The translations under genes were made by a program, and so were the position numbers. 64,000 bases of DNA from the NCBI GenBank assembly GCA_040902745.1, contig JBBDWR010000028.1, positions 161,655 through 225,654 of the forward strand. Direction: 5' to 3'. The notes beneath the pieces are model-generated. The model was not told the DNA's origin, made no database searches, and was given only the letters and a program-made list of their open reading frames with translations. Numbering within the stretch: position 1 is the first letter of the stretch; each line of letters opens with the position of its first letter. This stretch comes from JBBDWR01 sp040902745. GTDB taxonomy: Bacteria; Actinomycetota; UBA4738; HRBIN12. Positions 8,731 to 17,241 of the stretch are shown in pieces.

Positions 8731-10140
8731 ATGCGCATCGTGATCGTGGGCGGCGGGTCCGTTGGGACGTTCGCGGCGCGAGAGCTGCAAGGGCCGCTCG
8801 AGCGGATGGGCCACGAACTCGTGCTCGTGAACCCCGAGAACTTCATGCAGTACCAATCGCTGCTTCCCGAGGCCGCGGCCGGGAACATCGAGCCCCGACA
8901 CGTGGTCGTGCCTCTGCGACAGGCGCTGCGTAAGACGCGGCTGATCGTCGGCGAGGCCCGCTCGGTCGATCACGAGCGCCGTGTGGTGCACGTGATGTTG
9001 ATCGACGGGGGCACGATCGAGCTCTCCTACGAGGTGTTGATCCTCGCTCCCGGATCGCGATCGCGGACGTTGCCGATCCCCGGTCTGGCCGATCGCGCGG
9101 TCGGCTTCAAGACGGTGGCCGAGGCGATATTCCTGCGCAACCACATCCTCTCGCGCCTCGATGTCGCGGCGGAGGCAACTGATCCGGAGCAACGTCGCGC
9201 GGCGCTGACGTTCGTGTTCGTCGGGGCAGGGTACGCGGGGGTCGAGGCGATCGCGGAGCTGGAGGATCTCGCGCGCGCCGCCACGAGGTACGTGCCCAGC
9301 GTCTCGCGAGCGGATATGCGGTGGGTGCTCGTCGAGGCGGGCCCAGCGATCCTGCCCGAGATCGGACCGGCGCTCGCCGGATATGCCGCGCGCGTCCTCG
9401 CCCGTCGTGGGATCGAGGTGTTCACCGACACCCGGCTCGAATCCGCGGAGTTCGGGACCGTGCGCCTGTCGAACGAACGATCGTGGCCGGCGCACACGCT
9501 CGTGTGGACCGCCGGGGTGACCCCCGAGCCGCTCGCTCTCGCGTCGGGACTGCCCGTCGACGGTCGCCATCGCATCGTGGTCGACGGATGCATGCGGGTG
9601 CAGGGGTTGGCCGACGTGTGGGCCGCGGGGGACGCGGCGGCGGTGCCCGATCCTGATTCCCCCGGCGGATTCAGCCCGCCGACCGCCCAGCATGCGGTCC
9701 GACAGGGCAAGCGGCTCGGCAAGAACGTGCTCGCCGTCCTGTCGGGCAAGGAGCCGTCGCCGTTCCGGTACAAGACGCTCGGATCACTTGCTTCCCTCGG
9801 ACGGTACCGGGGGGTCGCGCGGGTGCTCGGTGTGCGACTGCGCGGGTTCCCGGCGTGGTTCGTAGCGCGTTCGTACCATCTGTGGATGATCCCGACGCCC
9901 AACCGCAAGGCGCGCATCGTTGTCGACTGGACGTTCGGGCTGCTGTTCTCTCGCGACATGACCCAGCTGGGCTCGCTCCAGGCGCCGCGCGCGCCGTTCG
10001 CTCGCGCGGTCGGTGATGCCGCCCTCGCGCCACCCCCGCGTGTGGACCCCGAGCCCGACGGTGCGGCGAACCTCGCCGACGTGGACGTGGATCGAGGCGA
10101 ACCGGGTGTTGCCGACTCCTCGGGTGGGAACGACCCCTAG
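8731..10140 (+). CDS. ndh: type II NADH:quinone oxidoreductase (NDH-2)
   Basis: Single-subunit, non-proton-pumping respiratory dehydrogenase that passes electrons from NADH through FAD to membrane quinone. Two dinucleotide folds are visible: IVIVGGGSVGTFAARE for FAD at the N-terminus and FVFVGAGYAGVEAIAEL for NADH near residue 165. VWAAGDAAAV closes the FAD site and PPTAQHAVRQG is the quinone-site AQxAxQ-like motif. The last 50 residues are a low-complexity Asp/Pro tail. Length 469 fits NDH-2. ATG 8731 is preferred over GTG 8722/8725 in frame. The stop shares a CTAG with the opposing gene. Confidence 0.9.
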   Translation: MRIVIVGGGSVGTFAARELQGPLERMGHELVLVNPENFMQYQSLLPEAAAGNIEPRHVVVPLRQALRKTRLIVGEARSVDHERRVVHVMLIDGGTIELSYEVLILAPGSRSRTLPIPGLADRAVGFKTVAEAIFLRNHILSRLDVAAEATDPEQRRAALTFVFVGAGYAGVEAIAELEDLARAATRYVPSVSRADMRWVLVEAGPAILPEIGPALAGYAARVLARRGIEVFTDTRLESAEFGTVRLSNERSWPAHTLVWTAGVTPEPLALASGLPVDGRHRIVVDGCMRVQGLADVWAAGDAAAVPDPDSPGGFSPPTAQHAVRQGKRLGKNVLAVLSGKEPSPFRYKTLGSLASLGRYRGVARVLGVRLRGFPAWFVARSYHLWMIPTPNRKARIVVDWTFGLLFSRDMTQLGSLQAPRAPFARAVGDAALAPPPRVDPEPDGAANLADVDVDRGEPGVADSSGGNDP

Positions 10141-10856
10141 TCGCCGGCCGCGGGTGCCAGGCCGAGGAGGCAGAAGGCCTCACGCCGCTCGCCGTGACCG
10201 TTGAGCACCACCGATCCCTCCGCGTGCACAGACGCGGCGCCGGTCACGTGCCCGAGCGTGTCGGCAGACAGAAGGATCTGTCCGAAGCCTGCGTCGGCCG
10301 CGAGCCGGGCGGCGAAGGTGTGCAGCGTGCCGACCGCCCGGAACGGCATCGGCGTGATCCCGCCGACCGCCAGGTCGACGACGCTTCCGGTGTGCACGCC
10401 GACGGCTGCATCCAAACCGTCGTGATCTCGGCCGTGCCCGTGTCCGCTCGGCGCGGCGCTCCCCGCAGGACACGCGGCACGGGCGGCATCACGCGCATCC
10501 ACCGCAGCCGCAACCGCTCGCAGAGCATGGTCGTTGGCGCCGAAAGAGGCGATCAGGACGGGCCGGGAAGAAGATCCCTCCAATGCGACCTCGTCGGCGC
10601 CGTGCGAGAGCAGATGCGACGCGATGTGATCCACGGCAAGTTCGACGGCCGCTCGCGCCTCGTCGTGGCCGAGGCGCTGCTCTACGCTTCGCGCGCCTCG
10701 GATCTCGATCTCGACGACGCTCATCCTGCGCTCCGGCCCGAGGGTCGACTGGACGGGCTCGGACGCGGGCATGCCGATCCGCCTGCTCGCCCGTGTGCCG
10801 TTGCGACCCACCGGGAAGGGAACGACGACGCCGTTCGTGCCCGGTTCTTGATCCAT
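10137..10856 (-). CDS. degenerate class III nucleotidyl-cyclase homology domain protein
   Basis: 239 residues. From residue about 45 the sequence follows the fold of class III adenylate/guanylate cyclases: EIEIRGARS matches the first metal loop, a DHALRAVAAAVDA helix follows, then GVHTGSVV, and a segment ending AARLAADAGFGQILLSADT that is characteristic of the C-terminal half. The catalytic residues are not conserved: the first metal Asp is Glu, the GD of the second metal site is replaced, and the DxxN pair is T-L-H. I infer a non-catalytic sensor or dimerisation domain. The first 44 residues are low complexity. It follows a CBS-domain gene by 39 bp on the same strand, suggesting a nucleotide-sensing pair. 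The stop overlaps ndh by 4 nt. Confidence 0.65.
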   Translation of the reverse strand: MDQEPGTNGVVVPFPVGRNGTRASRRIGMPASEPVQSTLGPERRMSVVEIEIRGARSVEQRLGHDEARAAVELAVDHIASHLLSHGADEVALEGSSSRPVLIASFGANDHALRAVAAAVDARDAARAACPAGSAAPSGHGHGRDHDGLDAAVGVHTGSVVDLAVGGITPMPFRAVGTLHTFAARLAADAGFGQILLSADTLGHVTGAASVHAEGSVVLNGHGERREAFCLLGLAPAAGD

Positions 10857-10895
10857 GCCACCTGTATCGGCACGAGGTGTGTCCGGGCTGAGGAG

Positions 10896-11354
10896 TCAGC
10901 CGGCGGTGGAGCGGTTGATCCGCGCTGCTGCGGAAAGGGTGGTTTGGCTGCGGTGGAGGTCGGCGAGCTCGTGCCCGCCCGAGATCTCCTCGACCGCCCA
11001 GGTGGTCAGGTCGCGGATCGACAGGATCCCCGCGAGGACCCCGTGGTCGACCACGGGGAGGTGGCGGATCTGCAGCCGCGCCATGTGCTCGGCCGCCTCG
11101 GCAACGTCCGTCTTGCCGCTGACCGTGTCGAGCTCGCGAGTCATCCGGTTCCCGATCTGGATCGATCGCGGATCGAGCCCCTCGGCGACGACGTTGACCA
11201 GGTCGCGTTCGGTGACGATGCCGGCGAGCGCCTCACCCTCCATCACGACCACGGACGAGATGTGGTTGTCGTGGAGGAGACGGGCGACGTCGGCGAACGT
11301 GTCGTCCGGCCGTGCCCGCACGACGTTCGGCTTCATGACCTCGGCGACCTTCAT
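10896..11354 (-). CDS. tandem CBS-domain protein
   Basis: 152 residues made almost entirely of two CBS motifs: MKVAEVMKPNVV...GIVTERDLV (residues 1-60) and MTREL...LPVVDHGVLAGILSIRDL (residues about 70-125). Such Bateman modules bind adenine nucleotides or S-adenosylmethionine and often regulate a partner. No enzyme domain is attached. A strong GAGGAGGA precedes ATG 11354 by 3-5 nt. The next gene downstream on the strand is the degenerate cyclase protein, a plausible partner. Confidence 0.9.
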   Translation of the reverse strand: MKVAEVMKPNVVRARPDDTFADVARLLHDNHISSVVVMEGEALAGIVTERDLVNVVAEGLDPRSIQIGNRMTRELDTVSGKTDVAEAAEHMARLQIRHLPVVDHGVLAGILSIRDLTTWAVEEISGGHELADLHRSQTTLSAAARINRSTAG

Positions 11355-11485
11355 CGTTCCTCCTCGACGGGGAAGTGGGCTCCCCAGGGTACCGCCCCAA
11401 CCCGCCCCGACGCCAGCCGTACGAAGCACGGGTCGGTCTGTAAGAAGTCCTCAAGAAGCGAGCGTAAGCGAGCGTAGGCCCCGAA

Positions 11486-12835
11486 CTAGTGATCGCTCGT
11501 GCTGGAGAAGGTGAATCGGTCGATCTTGAGGGCGGGGACGCAGCTTGCCGCGAAGAAGAACTCGCTCGCGAGGGCCGTGTCGCGGCCAACCATCGACACA
11601 TCCGACAGCGCCCCGAGCACCGATTGCGTGAACCGAAGGTTGTGGACGGGGCCGACGATCTTGCCATCTTCGATCAGGAACGTTCCGTCGCGGGTCATCC
11701 CGGTGATCGTGGACTCGATCGGATGTACGACGTTCGTGTAGTGGAAGCGGGTGACCAGCAGGCCGCGACCGGTGGCGGCGATCATCTCGTCCACGCTCGC
11801 CGTCCCGGGTTCCAGGAACAGGTTGAGAGGGAACGGTCCGTCGGGGTTCGGGGCGGGTAGTCCGTGGCCGGTGGAGGTGGTGTTCGCCTGCTTCGCCGTT
11901 CGCAGGTCGTAGACCCCGTCGACGAACATGCCGTCGCGGATCAGGTCGACCCTGCGCTTGGGGACGCCTTCGAAGTCGAAGGGCGGACCGACCGTGTGGG
12001 GGTCCGTCGCGTCGTCGAAGATCGTGATCGACTCATCCGCGACTCGCTGCCCCTGCCGTCCGGCCAAGCAGGACTCGCCTTCGAGCAGACCCTTGCCCCC
12101 CAGACCGAGGTAGGCGAGGAACTCCAGAAGCGTCGACGAAGCAGCGGGTTCAAGGACGACCTCATACGTGCCGGGTTCGATCGGACGTGGGTTGGTGGAC
12201 GCCACCGCCTTGCTCGCCGCCGCCGCCCCGAGCGCGCCCGGGTCGACGTCCTCGACCCGCGGAGTGATCGATTCGGCGAACCCGTTGCCCCCGTCCGGCC
12301 CGGTGATCACGGCGTTCAGCTGCGCCTGGGTGATCGGTGCCCAGCATCGCTGTCCCTGCGTGTTGGCGATCCCCAGCTCCATCGCCGTCGTCTCGTACGC
12401 TCCGGCCGCGTGCATCCGGTCCCCGCACGAGGCGATCACCTCGGCGACCGCGGCCGCTCTTTGTGCCGGGGACGTCGCCGCGGTGGCTTCGTCGAAACCG
12501 GTCGCAGCAGGGATATCGGCCGGCGGCGCGAGTCCGGGGAAGGATGGGTCGGGGGAGACCACCCCGGTCATCTCCAAGGCGCTGCGCCCGGCCGACCCCG
12601 CACCCGTGGAGGAGAAGTCGTTGGTCGAAGCCACGCCGATGCGTCCGTCGCGGATCACGCGGACCCGCAGACTGGTGTCCTCGCGCGCGGTGCTCTGGTG
12701 GATCTGCGACGAGGCGAACCGCGTGTTGCCGGCCCACTCGTGCATGAAGAGCACTTCCACCCCGTCCGCGCCCTCGAGTTCGAGTGCGGCCGCCGCCACG
12801 GCTGCGAACGCCTCTTCACCGATCAGGCCGGGCAC
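11486..12835 (-). CDS. tldE: TldE/PmbA-type metalloprotease partner subunit
   Basis: 449 residues of the TldD/PmbA family. The protein has the three-part layout of the family, ending in the MTRDGTFLIEDGKIVGPVHNLRFTQS region shared by TldD and TldE, but lacks the HExxxH metal motif. That identifies it as the non-metal TldE half of the TldD/TldE heterodimer, which degrades unfolded peptides and matures peptide antibiotics in other bacteria. GTG 12835 follows a GGGGTGGG stretch and gives a normal family start, VPGLIGEEAFAAV. It lies 55 nt after tldD on the same strand. Confidence 0.88.
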   Translation of the reverse strand: MPGLIGEEAFAAVAAAALELEGADGVEVLFMHEWAGNTRFASSQIHQSTAREDTSLRVRVIRDGRIGVASTNDFSSTGAGSAGRSALEMTGVVSPDPSFPGLAPPADIPAATGFDEATAATSPAQRAAAVAEVIASCGDRMHAAGAYETTAMELGIANTQGQRCWAPITQAQLNAVITGPDGGNGFAESITPRVEDVDPGALGAAAASKAVASTNPRPIEPGTYEVVLEPAASSTLLEFLAYLGLGGKGLLEGESCLAGRQGQRVADESITIFDDATDPHTVGPPFDFEGVPKRRVDLIRDGMFVDGVYDLRTAKQANTTSTGHGLPAPNPDGPFPLNLFLEPGTASVDEMIAATGRGLLVTRFHYTNVVHPIESTITGMTRDGTFLIEDGKIVGPVHNLRFTQSVLGALSDVSMVGRDTALASEFFFAASCVPALKIDRFTFSSTSDH

Positions 12836-12890
12836 ATGCCCACCCCTGTGGTCACGACGGTTCGAACCGCCGCTCGCGCATGCGCCGCTG

Positions 12891-14354
12891 TCATCGGACC
12901 CCGATCTGGACGTTGCGGAATCGCGCCGGGCTAGTGCCGTGTCCCACCCGAGCCACCTGACCCGGTTGGCCCTTCCCGCAGTTCGGCGTGCCCCATACCG
13001 TCCACTCCTCCGGGCCCGCGATCGCGTCGCAGGAGTTCCAGAATCCCGTCGTGATCCCCGCGTAGGTGGGATTGCGAAGAGGCTCGGCAAGTTTGCCGTC
13101 CCGGATCCGCCACGCGATCTCGCAGCCGAACTGGAAGTTCACCCGCTTGTCGTCTATCGACCACGAACGGTTCGTTGCCATGTACACACCGTCGTCCGTG
13201 TCTCCGATGATGTCGGCGAGTGATCCCTCTCCGGGTTCGAGCGAGATGTTCGTCATCCGGATCAGCGGGAGATGTGCCCAACCGTCCGCTCGCATGGTGC
13301 CGCTGGAAACGTCGCCGATCACCGGCGCGGTCTCCCTGCTGGAGATGAAGCGTTCGAACGTGCCGTCGACGATGATCGGCGTGCGCTGCGCTCGAACACC
13401 CTCGTCGTCGTAGGCGAACGTTCCGAGTCCACCGCGCAAGGTCGCGTCGGCGGTGATGTTCACGATCGGACTGGCGTAGCGCAGGGACCCTCGGTCCTGC
13501 GGCGTGACGAACGAGGTGCCCGCGTAGGCGGCCTCCATGCCGAGCACGCGGTCGAGTTCGACGGCGTGACCGATGGACTCGTGCACCTGGAGTTCGACCT
13601 GGCCGGAGTCCAGCACCAGGGTGGTGATCTCCGTCGGACACTCGGGAGCGTGCGTTAGCTCCACAGCCTGCGACGACGTGCGTTCGGCTTCGGTGAGCAG
13701 TCCCAGTGAGCGGATGTGCTCGTATCCGGCGCCCGAGAGGTGCCCACGGAAGGAGTTCGGATACGACCGGTGCTGCACCTCCCCGTCGTCGACCGCCACG
13801 GCCTCGATGCCGCCCCCGGAATGTGTGATCGTTTGATCGATCGCGGCTCCTTCGCTGGACGCGAAACAGGTACGCCGCCGGTAGAAGTCGAGCGATCCGA
13901 TCGCGAAGGTGATCCCCGGGACCTGCTGCATACGCCGGCTGGCTTCCGTCAACAGCGCGACCTTCTCCTCGAGCGGGACCTCGAAAGGGTCTTCCTGGCA
14001 GGGTCCGTGCCAGTGGTCCACGACCGGTTCCAGATCGGAGAGCTGCACGGGGTCGCCGGGAACGACGGTCGCGGCGCGGGCTTGCTCGATGGCGAGCTTT
14101 GCCGCGCGTTGGATCTCCGCGGCGTCGGTACGCGCCGTCGCGGCGAAACCCCATCGCCCGTTGACGAGGACCCGGATCCCGACACCGGAGGACGTCGAGC
14201 GGTCGATGCCCTCCATCTCCTGATTGCGCACCGTGAGGGTTTCGGTGTCGTCTCGTCCGGCGCGGGCGTCCGCGTAATCGGCGCCGGCCGCGGCGGCAGC
14301 GTCGACCGCCTCCTTGGCCACGTCCAGCAACCCCGGTCCCCTCCCCTTCGCCAC
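12891..14354 (-). CDS. tldD: TldD-type zinc metalloprotease
   Basis: Catalytic partner of the preceding entry's product. The metal motif HESIGH is at residues 258-263, inside the conserved QVELQVHESIGHAVELDR helix; a further cysteine-containing C-terminal segment follows. About 487 residues, as usual. The start is uncertain: GTG 14354 is the first in-frame start consistent with family alignments, but GGGAG lies almost against it, and TTG 14333 downstream of GGGGAGGGG would also work. tldD and tldE form an operon read away from the cupin gene, with about 200 bp of shared upstream region. Confidence 0.9.
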   Translation of the reverse strand: MAKGRGPGLLDVAKEAVDAAAAAGADYADARAGRDDTETLTVRNQEMEGIDRSTSSGVGIRVLVNGRWGFAATARTDAAEIQRAAKLAIEQARAATVVPGDPVQLSDLEPVVDHWHGPCQEDPFEVPLEEKVALLTEASRRMQQVPGITFAIGSLDFYRRRTCFASSEGAAIDQTITHSGGGIEAVAVDDGEVQHRSYPNSFRGHLSGAGYEHIRSLGLLTEAERTSSQAVELTHAPECPTEITTLVLDSGQVELQVHESIGHAVELDRVLGMEAAYAGTSFVTPQDRGSLRYASPIVNITADATLRGGLGTFAYDDEGVRAQRTPIIVDGTFERFISSRETAPVIGDVSSGTMRADGWAHLPLIRMTNISLEPGEGSLADIIGDTDDGVYMATNRSWSIDDKRVNFQFGCEIAWRIRDGKLAEPLRNPTYAGITTGFWNSCDAIAGPEEWTVWGTPNCGKGQPGQVARVGHGTSPARFRNVQIGVR

Positions 14355-14557
14355 TCCCAGAGCGGCCGTCCGTGCGGCGAAAGGGTAGCAGCGGCCCGAC
14401 CCGCGTTCGGGTAGGGAGATCGGCCCACCAGTGCATCGGCCATCCGCCCCACAACGCTGAGCGAGGACAGAGCGAGCCGGCGCGCATGGGAAGATGCACG
14501 ACACTCACGAGAACCGATCCAGGGACGAAGCGAACGACGCCAAGGAGGACACACACC

Positions 14558-14929
14558 GTGCCGATCATCCGCTCCGAGGACGCTCCGGCGTTCGAACTGC
14601 CGGGCATCGACGTCACCGGGTTCGCCGCACCCGCCCGAGGGTCCACAGAGTCGACCACGTACCGGCTCGATGTGCGGCCCGGGGAAGAGCTCCCGAAGCA
14701 CCGCCACGATCACGAAGAGATCGTGCACGTGCTCGCCGGTCCCTTCTTCCAGATCCTCGACGAGGAGACGTTCGAGTTGCAGGCCGGCGACACCGCGGTG
14801 ATCCCCGCGGGGACGCTCCACTACGGCTACGCGAAGGATGCTCCGTCGTCGTTGTATTGTGCGATGCCGGCCGGCACGCTGATGCAGCGGCTCGACGGGA
14901 CCGAGACCGTCCCCCCGTGGGGCGACTAA
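14558..14929 (+). CDS. small cupin-domain protein
   Basis: A 123-residue single-domain cupin. Motif 1 provides H48, H50, E54 (PKHRHDHEEIVHV) and motif 2 provides H88 (VIPAGTLHYG), a complete metal-binding set. Such proteins act as dioxygenases, isomerases or sensors; the substrate is unknown. AAGGAGG about 8 nt upstream fixes GTG 14558. Only 2 nt separate its stop from the amidohydrolase start, so the two are one transcript and may share a substrate pathway. Confidence 0.85.
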   Translation: MPIIRSEDAPAFELPGIDVTGFAAPARGSTESTTYRLDVRPGEELPKHRHDHEEIVHVLAGPFFQILDEETFELQAGDTAVIPAGTLHYGYAKDAPSSLYCAMPAGTLMQRLDGTETVPPWGD

Positions 14930-14931
14930 CG

Positions 14932-16128
14932 ATGGCGATCTTCTTCGACGGCGTCTCGCTATTCGACGGCCGGACACTCAAGACGAAGCAGGGAGTGCTC
15001 GTCGCCGGCGGGCGGATCGAGTGGGTGGGACCCAGGACCCGCGCCCCGAAGCTCGCGGCCGCCGCGCACGAGGAACCGGGAGCCGGCCGAACGCTCACGC
15101 CGGGGCTCATCGACTGTCACGTGCACCTGACCTTCGACGGCTCCGCCGACTTCGCGGGGGAGGCGGCCGAACTCACGCCCGCGCTCGCGGCGATCAAGGC
15201 GGTCAACAACGCGGCGCGACACCTGCGTCACGGCGTGACGACGGTGCGCGATCTTGGGGGTCCGTACAACATCGTTCCCGATCTCGCGAAGGCGATCCAG
15301 GCCGGTCTCGTTCCCGGCCCAAGAACGCTCGCCGCCGGACACGCGCTCACGATCACCGGGGGTCATGGGCACAACGTGGCGTTCGCGCGCGAGGTGGACG
15401 GGCCGGACGCGATGCGCAAGGCCGTGCGGGAGGAGATCCGCGCGGGAGCCACCGCGATCAAACTCATCGCCACCGGTGGCGTGTTGACACCGGGGATCGG
15501 GTTGGACTTCACCGCGTACGACGTCGAAGAGCTCACCGCCGCCGTCGAAGAGGCGCACAAGTGGGGCAGGGTCGTCGCCGCGCACTCGATCGGAGTGGAC
15601 GGTACGGCGGGAGCCGTGCGCGCGGGCGTCGACTCGATCGAGCACGGCGCCCTGATCGACGCAGCCACGGCGAAGCAGATGAAGGAGCGTGGGACCTTCG
15701 ACGTTCCGACACTCTCGGCACTGCTGGGTATCGCCAACCATCCCGAGTCGGTTCCCGAGTACGCGGTGACGAAGGCGCGGTCGGTGGTCGAGCGGGCGCA
15801 GGACTCCTTCCGCCGCGTGATGCGCACAGGGGTCCGCGTCGCGATGGGCACCGATGCGGGTACGCCGCACAATCCGCACGGCAGTGGTCCGGGCGAGATC
15901 GTGAAGATGGTCGAGTGGGGCATGACGCCGCTCAACGCGATGCAGGCGGCGACCCTCCAGGCGGCCACGCTGCTGCGCTTGGATGCGGAGATCGGAACGG
16001 TGGAGTCCGGCAAGCTCGCCGATCTCGCGCTCTACGACGGTGAACCACTCGAGGAGATCGCCTCGATCCTCGAACCGGTGCTCGTGCTCAAAGAGGGCGA
16101 CGTCGTCTCGGGAGCGTTGACGGGCTGA
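14932..16128 (+). CDS. metal-dependent amidohydrolase (imidazolonepropionase/Xaa-Pro dipeptidase-like)
   Basis: 398-residue TIM-barrel hydrolase of the amidohydrolase superfamily. Metal ligands are in the right order: HxH at H63/H65 (DCHVHL), a Lys-bearing strand AIKLIATGG, His in VAAHSIG, His in SIEHGAL and the catalytic Asp in AMGTDAGTPHN. The composite N/C-terminal beta-sandwich (residues 1-55 and the last 50) is present. Members hydrolyse dipeptides, hydantoins or N-acyl compounds; the actual substrate is not readable. Coupled to the cupin gene. Confidence 0.88.
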   Translation: MAIFFDGVSLFDGRTLKTKQGVLVAGGRIEWVGPRTRAPKLAAAAHEEPGAGRTLTPGLIDCHVHLTFDGSADFAGEAAELTPALAAIKAVNNAARHLRHGVTTVRDLGGPYNIVPDLAKAIQAGLVPGPRTLAAGHALTITGGHGHNVAFAREVDGPDAMRKAVREEIRAGATAIKLIATGGVLTPGIGLDFTAYDVEELTAAVEEAHKWGRVVAAHSIGVDGTAGAVRAGVDSIEHGALIDAATAKQMKERGTFDVPTLSALLGIANHPESVPEYAVTKARSVVERAQDSFRRVMRTGVRVAMGTDAGTPHNPHGSGPGEIVKMVEWGMTPLNAMQAATLQAATLLRLDAEIGTVESGKLADLALYDGEPLEEIASILEPVLVLKEGDVVSGALTG

Positions 16129-16135
16129 GCCACGT

Positions 16136-17236
16136 TCACGCGATCAGCGCCGACTCCTCGGAACTTGTGTGCGTTGTGAAGGTGTAGGTCTGCTCCTGCG
16201 AGTCGCAGGGGTTGCCCCGTCCGAACGCGATCTGCTGCGTGGTGATGTCGGCCACGACCCAGAACACCGTCTTGCTCGCGCGGTCGGTCGAGTCGGCGTG
16301 GCGGCACAACGACGGATCGCTCTGGTGGTCGGACAGCATCGTTCGCATCGTCGACGGGTCGATCGAGCCACGGTGTCGGCCGAGCAGCCCTCTCGCTCGG
16401 TCGTAGCGCACCTGCGAGCCCCGCGCGTACTGCGGGTCGCCTTCGTAGGCGACCATCCGTTCGCACACGTAGTTGTTGGTGTGGGCGAGGGTGCCGTCGT
16501 CGCCGAGACCCGTGACCTCCGCGTCGGTCGCCGATCCCTCCACGTCGGCGACGGCACCGTCGCGGTGGGTGAGGACGTTGTTGTAGCTCGACGCCCGGTC
16601 GGGGCGCAGGCTGGCGCGCAGTGCCTCGTCGACGGATCGGCACCGCATGATCTCGAACACCTGCAGGGACCGCGAGACGCCGATGCGCTCGTCGTTGGGT
16701 GACAGTTCGTTGCCGGTGAGGGCGAGTCCCGCCGAGTTGAACCCGACCGACAGCCAGGGCGCTCCTCCGAGCTGGAAGATCACCGGATCACCCGGCACGG
16801 TCTTCTCGATCGCGACGATCTCGTCCTCGGCGTCCGGACCCAGGTCGTTGTTGTGTCCGACGAGCAGGTGCCCGTCGGTGGTGGCCTCCGGCCCGGCGAC
16901 GAGGTCGCTGCAGCGTCCGATCGGCCGGCGATCCTCTGGGTCGTACCAGATCTCCTCGATGCTCACGGCGAAGAACGTCAGTGGATCGACACCCGCGGCC
17001 TCGGCACAGCCGTCGAACTCCTCGAGCAGCCAGGGGTACGCGCGCTCCGCCACGATCCGGTAGCGCCCGGCCAGCGCGAGCTGCTGTTCGAGGGTGCGAC
17101 CCGCGGGGATCGGGTTGGTGTCGGGATCCATGCGTGACGCCCGGCGGATCGCGGGCGCGAACGCGTCGCCGATCTGCCGGCCGACCTCTCGGTGCGATCC
17201 GGCGACGCGCAGGATCTCGATCGTTCGAGGAGCCAT
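16136..17236 (-). CDS. C45-family autoproteolytic acyltransferase/hydrolase
   Basis: 366 residues resembling acyl-CoA:6-aminopenicillanate acyltransferase-like Ntn hydrolases (peptidase family C45). Cys109 in GRCSDLVAG would become the N-terminal nucleophile after self-cleavage, and LLVGHNNDL follows at the usual distance. A conserved N-terminal GSHREVGRQIGDAF precedes. Natural substrates of bacterial members are mostly unknown; amide bonds are hydrolysed or formed. It starts 5 nt after the bactofilin-like gene's stop, so they form an operon. Confidence 0.82.
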   Translation of the reverse strand: MAPRTIEILRVAGSHREVGRQIGDAFAPAIRRASRMDPDTNPIPAGRTLEQQLALAGRYRIVAERAYPWLLEEFDGCAEAAGVDPLTFFAVSIEEIWYDPEDRRPIGRCSDLVAGPEATTDGHLLVGHNNDLGPDAEDEIVAIEKTVPGDPVIFQLGGAPWLSVGFNSAGLALTGNELSPNDERIGVSRSLQVFEIMRCRSVDEALRASLRPDRASSYNNVLTHRDGAVADVEGSATDAEVTGLGDDGTLAHTNNYVCERMVAYEGDPQYARGSQVRYDRARGLLGRHRGSIDPSTMRTMLSDHQSDPSLCRHADSTDRASKTVFWVVADITTQQIAFGRGNPCDSQEQTYTFTTHTSSEESALIA

Positions 17237-17241
17237 GTGCG

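Noticed and set aside
11456..11475. Two tandem copies of AAGCGAGCGT downstream of tldE
   Set aside because: Only two 10-bp copies, not a recognisable repeat family or regulatory site.
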